Origin: Pleodorina starrii
Taxonomy: Eukaryota; Chlorophyta; Chlorophyceae; Chlamydomonadales; Volvocaceae
NCBI GenBank assembly: GCA_030267565.1
Contig: BRXU01000036.1
Span: forward strand, 1-64,000
Length of the DNA stretch: 64,000 nt
Direction of reading: 5' to 3'
In this document: positions 57,734-64,000 of the stretch, piece by piece
How positions within the stretch are numbered: the stretch's first letter is position 1
Layout of the letters: the number at the start of each line of letters is the position of its first letter
Notes under the pieces: model-generated
Told to the model about the DNA's origin: nothing
Seen by the model: only the letters and a program-made list of their open reading frames with translations
Database searches by the model: none
Made by a program: the position numbers and the translations under genes

Positions 57734-60700
57734 TCACGCGAACGCCACTTCCAGCTTGGTGAGCGCGTACAGCACTCCCGCCACGTCATGCGGTGCCATC
57801 TCCGCCGCCGCCACGCGCTCATCGAAGGCGCGACGGAATGCGCCGAACCAGCCGTTGTTGGGCCGCACCTCCAGACCCGCCAGGGCCACTGCCAGGTGCC
57901 GCAGACCCTGCATGCGCATACATACAGCGCGTCAGCCCATGTTTTTGTCCTAGATCGTTTTAATACATTCTTTTTATATTTGTTTGCACGGCATGGCGTG
58001 GGCATGAAGAGGCGTGTCGTGCCTTTGGATGGATAGACCAAATTGGCCACGGGTTGGGTGGCAAGGGATTACTCAGGAGCCAGCGAGGGGGGCCACAGCG
58101 GGTCTGGAGGAGGCCCTGACGGCATAGCCATGTGCTTCGAATACCGGTAGTTTGGTTAGGTTCTGCACACCACGCCTGGGAATGGTGGTGGGTGCAATGC
58201 AACTCGATTACGATGGAGACACAGGAACAAACTGCAAGCGCGTTTGTTCACGGGATGTAACGGGACGTGTACGACAGGTGGCGCGTGTGTGTGTGTGCTT
58301 TGCCCTCACCTCGCCGTCGTACGACCCCAGCTGCCTCTCCACCGCCTTCAACAGGTCCCCCAGCCAGCGATCCTGAGGCATCCAGTTCTGAGTCGAGTAC
58401 AGAGCCTACCGGGGGGGGGGAGGGAAGGGGAGCAACGGTGTCGGGACGGCGGCAGCAGCAGCAGCAGTGTCAGGAAGGTGGTGGCAGCAGCAGACGGGGT
58501 GGTTGTCAATAACAGGTTCGACATCTCGGGAAAAACAACCAGCCTGGAGGCAAAAGCCGAGGATTCGATGGGATCGGATGGGTGGAATGGGAGGCTCGCG
58601 CAGCGGCCTTCTGTGCTCTGTGAGCTGTGCTCGCCCCCACGCCAGCAGCCGCCGCCGCCCCGCTCCCCCACACGCACGAAGCGCAGTCGGGCCCGACGCT
58701 AAAGAACGCTTGTGGAGTTTGGCCGAAGGACTCCGGTGCGCAGTCTCCCTTGCGTGAGTCACAGTCACAGTCACAGCCACAGCCAAAGTCACAGTCACAG
58801 TCCCAGTCACACAAACAAACACAGGCACGTTTCACAAACGCACACACACACACACACACACGCGCGCGCGATTATAACAGATACACAGCGCGCCGTCAAA
58901 ATCCCCGCTCCCCTCCCGGACCGCCAGTCCCCCGAGTCCGCTCGCCAACACCGTCTCCCCGTCCCTTCGCGCATGCCTTCAGTATTTCCTTGACCACACC
59001 CCCTCCCCGTCGGTAGTTGTTCGTCGTTGGTCCCCCCACCTGCAGACTAGCCATCAAGGCAGCCAGCGCGTCGGGCGGCATTTCCGAAAGCACCTCCCCC
59101 GTCGTCACAGACTGCCACTCGTCCAGCCAGACCTGCGCCAGCGCCAGCGCCAGGGAGGGAGACGGGAAATCGGATAATTCGAATGATTTCACAGCAGAAT
59201 GGAGGGAGATGTAGATGTAGGTGGAGATAGGACGAGCGCGCCAGGGCCTTTGTGAGGTAGGCTGGGGAACGAAAACATGTGAAGACTGACCGCGGCAAAC
59301 CGGAGCGGAAGAGGCGCAGCGCTACCAACACCACAGGACAACAATTTGATTAAAACGACATCGCCGCATCACGTGGAGGGAGATAGAGATGGAGATTGAG
59401 ACGTGGATGAGAGCGAGCGCGCCAGGGTCGCTGTGAGGTAGGCCGCGAAACTAAAACCTGGGAAACTGAACAGACGTGAAGCTTGAATCGAGGCAAATCG
59501 GGGCGCGCAAGGCGCAGAGGTAACAGCACCGCAGGACAACTTAGAGGCCTGGCAGCGCCGCAGCTCCGCAAACCAAACAGCAGTCGGCGCGTCGCACCCT
59601 TCCGCCTGCCCTCTCCCTCCCTCCCTCCCGCCTCAGGAGCCTTCGCGACCACCAACCCCCCGCCACCACCAACCCCCGCGTCACCACCAATCCCCCCACT
59701 CACACACACCAAGCCCCCGCCACCAAACCAACGCACCTCCGGAAGGCCGCTGGGCGACAGCAGCGCGCAGCCCCTCAGCACGTACGCCAGCTGTGACCCC
59801 GAGTAGATGTGCAGTTGCGGCAGCGACGCCAAAATGAGCGCCTGCACGAGTGTGACCACCACATTGGGTACCTGCCGCAGCGGCACCAGTCCGCTGTCGG
59901 CCAGCGCGCCCAGCGTGCCCAGCACGGCAGCCACCGTAGAGGGACCCATGCCCGGGATCAGCGAGGCGCAGCTCATGGCCACGCACTCCAGGAAACGCGC
60001 GCAGGCGTATTGCTCCTGGGCGCTGGGGGCGGTCGCAGTGCTGCTGGCTGCGTGGCGAGGGGAGGGAGCGCGTGCGTGCGGGAGCGGGACGGGCGGGCAG
60101 GGAAGAGCGTGGGGGCGACGGGGGGGTAATGAGTTAGGAGGCGCAGGGTTGACGAGGATGGGAGTGGAGCACGAGACGGAGATCGGGAGGGCGGGGCGCG
60201 CTGGGAAAGGTAGAAACCCAGGCGGCACGGCACGGTGGCACGGGGCCGAGGCAGGTGATGAAGGGAAGGTAAGGGAGCAGAGGAGCCCGCGGAAGGATCG
60301 GCGAGGGAGCAGGGAGACGAAGGAATGGGGGGTTTGGGCGATACGGGTTCCCAGAGTTGAGCCGGGGGACCAGCCCGGCGTTTGGCGTCCTTTGCGGTCT
60401 TTTCCTGATGCCGGCCGCCAGCGCGAGCGCGGGCCCCGTGGCAGGCGGCGGGGCGGCAGGGCTGCATTTGCTTCCCTTCCCTGCTACTGCGCTGTTGCTG
60501 ACACCCCTGTCTGGACTGCTGTCTGGACGCGCTACTACCACTTATCCATTTAGCGCCACGGCCGGTGCATTGCGTTGCTACCGTATGCTTAAACGCATTG
60601 CGTCACCGCTGTGCTTATTGCTCTGCTTCCCAACCCACTCCGCTTCACCGCTTCACCGCCAACCAACCCAAACCCAAACCCTAAAACCCTAAAACCCCAA

Positions 60701-62172
60701 AACCCCACTTGGCCGCAGCTCACCCCTGGCCAGCTGCGTCGCCCTCCGCATCACCGCCACCACGGACTGCTGGTCCAAGCGGCCCTGGTACTGGAGCGCC
60801 AGCATCTGCGGAGCGGGACGCGACGCGTAGGGCCCCACAATTACCGTTCGGAGTCGGAACAGTCGGCCAAGGCGAGAGTCAACGAAGGCGAGAGTGAACG
60901 AAGGCGAGAGTTATCGAAGGCGAGAGCCAACGAATCGGAAGGCAAGAGAGCTTACGAGGACAGAGGACTGAGGACTGCGGAAGTGCTGCCAAATGTGTGG
61001 ATGCGCATCTGCGCGAGAGACATCTGAGCGCAGGTGCCACGTGCAGTTTGTGACAAAGGGGCAGCTGTGTAGCGCCAACTGGGCAGCGCAGCGCTTCCGC
61101 TTGCTACTAGGGGGCAGCAATGTCTGGGTCTGTGTGTGTGTGTGTGTGACGTGGCATCGCAGGTGATCGTTGCTGAGAACGGAGCGCAGCGAACGGAAAT
61201 GTACCAGCGGGGCGGGCCTGTCGTGATCGTCCGTCCTGTCAGCCTCAGCGCGACTGGGGAAATTCCCTCCTCCCCTTCCCTCCCCTCCCCGGGAACGAGT
61301 CTCGCCCCCCAGCCACACGACCGGGCCAGTAAGACATCAGCTGAAGTCTGGTGAGGTATCAGCTGAGGGCTGGCGCGCGCGCAGCTATGTTTATGTTGGC
61401 TTGTTTGTGTTGCTGATGTTGTAAGGAGCGCCGTGCGGTGTGGTCGCCGCGAGGGCCGACCCCGCACCTGCAACCCCGGCCAGCTCTGCGCCGCAGCCAG
61501 GCGCGAGGACACCTCCGAGAACTCCGCGGGCGCTGCCGACATGACGCGCGCTTCCTTGGCCGCACGAACAAGGGTTTGGAGCGGCGCGTTGGTGGGGCGA
61601 GTGCTGGGCGAAGTTGCACGCCCGCTGTAGGAGGTGGAAGGTGTGCCGCCGCGGCCCGTTGGGCCGACGGAGGGAGAAGTCGTTGGGGACGGCACCTGCG
61701 GCGAGGAGACAGACCGACATTCAATTCATAGCGTACCTAAAATTCGTCGAGCTTAGGATTAATAGTGAGCGAAATGCGTAGCGTGCGCAGTGTTCTGTGA
61801 GCATCGGGCCCAAGCCTGCACGACATCGCCCGTCAGGCGAAGAAGTAATCCAGCAAGGGTATCCTACCTGAACTCCCACGCCTGCCACAGCGTTGGTTGG
61901 GCGCAGGCGCGCGGGGCTGACACAGGAATGGGGACTGCCACACAGCCTGCAACAGTTCAACGTTGCCGCGCAGAAGATGTGTTCGTTAAGAGCGTACCAA
62001 ATAATATATATTTGTGCGCCTTGAGAAAGCGCCTTAGCAATCCGCGACAGTAAAGCCCGCGCGGCTGAACTGGAAGGCAACAAAAGGGCCGCGCACACCT
62101 TGGAGTCCGGGCCTTCCATCCTCCCGGAGACGAAGCCGAGGAACAAGACGGCATAGTCACAGATGACTGCAT
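57734..62172 (-). CDS. Octatricopeptide-repeat (OPR)-like organelle protein, 8 exons, 378 aa
   Basis: Predicted exons: 62,172-62,099; 61,946-61,868; 61,695-61,468; 60,805-60,724; 60,047-59,737; 59,132-59,040; 58,405-58,310; 57,907-57,734 (stop TGA). All introns are GT-AG, and the phases agree at every junction, including the two split codons. Residues 1-98 contain no Asp or Glu and are rich in Ser, Pro, Arg, Thr and Ala, typical of a chloroplast or mitochondrial targeting peptide. Residues 260-378 show OPR-like helix pairs: WLDEW followed by MPPDALAALMASL, DRWLGDLLKAVERQL, GWFGAFRRAFDERV and APHDVAGVLYALTKLEV; the last two Trp anchors lie 38 residues apart, the OPR period. OPR proteins bind organelle RNA and act in its stability, splicing or translation; the target is unknown. 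The start is the first in-frame ATG. Exons 5-8 are the most secure, exons 1-2 less so. The TGA overlaps a good donor (GTGAGAG at 57,737), so further 3' exons are possible; the protein is short for the family. Confidence 0.75.
58757..58810. repeat. Imperfect TCACAG hexanucleotide repeat in intron 6
   Basis: About nine TCACAG or CCACAG-type units lie in the intron between exons 6 and 7 of the OPR-like gene. A CA/CG tract follows shortly after. Confidence 0.85.
58841..58870. repeat. (CA)10(CG)5 microsatellite in intron 6
   Basis: Ten CA dinucleotides are followed directly by five CG dinucleotides: alternating purine-pyrimidine sequence of the kind able to adopt Z-DNA. It is intronic to the OPR-like gene. 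Confidence 0.9.
59200..59540. repeat. Diverged tandem duplication in intron 5
   Basis: Two related segments, 59,200-59,342 and 59,374-59,540, both begin TGGAGGGAGAT, share GAGCGCGCCAGGG, GTGAGGTAGGC, AGGCGCAG and end with GCAGGACAAC or ACAGGACAAC. They differ by many substitutions and a roughly 20-bp insertion, so the duplication is old. It lies wholly within the intron between exons 5 and 6 and does not touch coding sequence. Confidence 0.85.
60679..60704. repeat. Interstitial telomere-like CCCTAAAA motif in intron 4
   Basis: Two perfect CCCTAAAA octamers (60,679-60,694), then one CCCCAAAA and a further CCCC, preceded by CCCAAA-type steps. The complement TTTTAGGG is the Chlamydomonas-type telomere repeat. 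With only two perfect copies, inside an intron 19 nt from exon 4, it is an internal motif and not a chromosome end. Confidence 0.8.
60869..60932. repeat. 16-bp tandem repeat (AAGGCGAGAGTSAACG), 4 copies, intron 3
   Basis: Four consecutive 16-bp units beginning AAGGCGAGAG differ at one to three bases in the last six positions; a decayed fifth copy follows. The repeat lies in the intron between exons 3 and 4 of the OPR-like gene. Confidence 0.9.
61130..61148. repeat. (TG)n microsatellite, intron 3
   Basis: A run of nine TG dinucleotides in the intron between exons 3 and 4. Smaller TG runs occur near 58,284 (intron 7) and 62,200 (upstream of the predicted start). Confidence 0.9.
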
Positions 62173-64000
62173 GTTATGATGTCCCGGAACTACCGAGCTT
62201 GTGTGTGTGTGTTCGCTAGAGAATTCTGGCTTCGTAAGGACCGTTGAAAAAACGTTAACGACGATTGCTAATGTGTACAATGTATCCAGGTAGACCAAAA
62301 TCCAATGTATCGATATCAGATTTCTCGCGGAAGTCACCAATGAGAGGTTTGTCGCAAACCTCCAACGAAGTCAAATCTGCAATTGCCTCCCTATGTGTCT
62401 GGAATTATATCAAGCAACAAGACAGATGCTTGACGAATACCCTAGAATGTGTTTAAATCCCTTTACATGGCAATGCTGCTAACCTCTCATTTCTACGGCA
62501 GCCGTACACTGGCTGGACTAGCTGACTTCCTGACTATGTGCCGAGGGTCCACTGACAATGCTCCCACACACATAGACCAGCACATGTGCTTCACTTTGTC
62601 TGAAATGTGTTGCCTTTCTAAAGATTACCTTTGCAGCGGTCTTGTACATTCCGTTACCTCCGGCGAGCGCCGCTCGATTATCCGGCCCTACCGGGGTTAC
62701 ACCAATCTTGTTCTACTCTGATAAACAAATGTGCTAGCCGACAATTCACTTGGGTGACTGTGCAAGGGTTATGCTACCATAACCCTTGCAGCCAACCAGC
62801 GGCCACGCTACCGCACGTGCGCCACCCGGGACTGTGCTGTGCACTGAAGCGAGCAATATGCAGCCGCACCTCATCTTTGTGGACGTGTTTCGCCCAACGA
62901 TCCGCTGCTGTCGGCCCGCGGGAAGGCAGCACGCGGGAACGCGGGAACGTGGCCCGCTTGTGTCGGGCCCCTGCGTGCTCGGGTTTGTGAACGCGGACAC
63001 GAGAAACGAACAAGGTTTTCCCGCCTGTGAACCAGGCGGGCGGATGATGGGAGTGGGAAGCACCTTAATGAGGCGGCGTTTGGGTTTAAGAGCCGTAAAG
63101 GGAGAGGTGGGAGAGGGGCTGCTCTCGCTGTCCACCGGTGCTGTCCACAAACCTCTCGCTGCCCACAAACCCGACCCTGTCCAAACCTTAAGGAGCCCAC
63201 ACTGGGATGCAACACGTAAGACTTCAGCGAATGTTTCCTCAACAGTCACCCGTGATAGGGTTTTATGGTTTTATTGCAGCGCCTCTCTTCACGCACTACC
63301 GCCAGCATCACCCCGGTTGATCTCAAGCCATCTGGCCATCTGCTCAAGTATGGTACCCATCCTCGCTCGCTGCGACCCTCGCATTAAAAAGATAACAACC
63401 CTAGGGCGGGGTCTCGACCGACGCGTGGGTCGTTTTACGTTGTGACAGTGTCGCTCCAGCTCCCTCGAAAAGATAGAGGCAGAGGGCCGGGGTTTTCTAA
63501 TCTTTGTCACTGCGGGCTCACGCAGGCCCTAAGAGCCAGCGGACCAGCAGCAGCAGCTGGCCGCGCAATGCAGCGGAGACGACGAGCGCAAATGAAAACG
63601 TGCATCCGGTTACCCAGACAGGAGCGAGCGCGCCCCAGGGGGGGATGGCTCCGAAACCCGTGGTCACGGGAGGCGCCCCCCTGCGGGTGGCTGGGCGACG
63701 CGGCCCGGCTACCCACGAGCAGGTCTTTGGGTCAAGGGACCGGACAGCAACTCTCGGGGCGGCAACTGGAAGAGCTCTGTCCTCTGTGCCCTAGGATTGG
63801 CCGAAGTGAACAGGAGGAAACGTAGTGGACGGGTCAAACGGGGCCGCAACGCTGCCGTACGCGTCCTGGAATTGCAACGAACAAAGTCATCGCGTCTTTG
63901 TCCGCCGGCGTCCCTGCAAAGGAAGGCTAGGATGGTTGTCCTGCTCTTCCCGTCAGGAGACTGAGGGTGAACTCGAGGTACGGCAATTGTGCCCGAGTTT
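62173..64000. other. Upstream or intergenic DNA, no supported gene
   Basis: Sequence 5' of the OPR-like gene. About 62,180-62,760 is visibly poorer in GC than the rest of the flank and may hold promoter and 5' leader elements; I cannot place a TATA box or transcription start. Open frames at 62,746-63,249 (minus) and 63,442-63,825 (plus) lack recognisable domains. The 63,442-63,825 frame is Arg-rich and starts with GTG, so I treat it as chance. A neighbouring gene beyond the right edge cannot be excluded. Confidence 0.55.
62761..62790. repeat. Perfect 13-bp inverted repeat with 4-base loop
   Basis: The left arm TGCAAGGGTTATG (62,761-62,773) and right arm CATAACCCTTGCA (62,778-62,790) are exact complements around CTAC. 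It lies about 590 bp upstream of the predicted start of the OPR-like gene, at the edge of the lower-GC stretch. It could be a regulatory dyad, a small transposon remnant or a short hairpin-forming transcript element; nothing adjacent decides. Confidence 0.93.

Noticed and set aside
63442..63825. Plus-strand frame of 127 codons
   Set aside because: GTG start, Arg/Gly/Pro-rich composition, no recognisable domain, overlapping frames on both strands; most likely chance in GC-rich DNA.

Overview
The window has two very different parts. Positions 1 to 54,738 (85 percent) are one continuous GC-rich satellite that carries no gene; its left end lies outside the window. Positions 54,739 to 64,000 are ordinary, more complex nuclear DNA with one recognisable gene, on the minus strand. 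GT-AG introns, an octatricopeptide (OPR)-like organelle protein and two perfect copies of the CCCTAAAA octamer (complement TTTTAGGG, the Chlamydomonas-type telomere repeat) point to a green alga, most likely of the Chlamydomonadales. That placement is an inference.

Satellite layout. The base unit is a 7-mer. Positions 1 to about 25,720 read GGGCACC on the plus strand, with many 6-bp and substituted units. Between about 25,721 and 26,450 both orientations are interleaved. From about 26,451 onward the plus strand reads the reverse complement, GGTGCCC. From 31,470, and cleanly from 34,644, heptamer blocks alternate with blocks of a 17-mer, GGTGCCC plus a 10-mer (GGGGATGGCC, GGGGCTGGCC, GGTGCTGGCC or GGTGATGGCC). 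From 36,943 to the end nearly every heptamer block is an exact multiple of 7 bp. Block edges carry shared private variants (GAGGATGGCC, GGGGATGCCC, GGTGATGGCC), which suggests repeated segmental duplication. The array becomes purer towards 54.7 kb, then passes through a short degenerate 10-mer repeat (54,739-54,960) and G-runs into unique DNA.

Unique flank. 54,999-57,733 holds no gene I can support, but does hold several palindromes and an 11-bp repeat. 57,734-62,172 carries an eight-exon OPR-like gene whose exon phases all agree and which predicts a 378-residue protein with a basic, acid-free N-terminus typical of an organelle targeting peptide. Its introns contain a diverged tandem duplication, microsatellites, a 16-bp repeat and the telomere-like motif. 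62,173-64,000 is upstream or intergenic sequence with one strong inverted repeat.

The very long open frames across the array are a by-product of repeat units without stop codons; I do not call them genes. The array and the gene show no functional link beyond adjacency.
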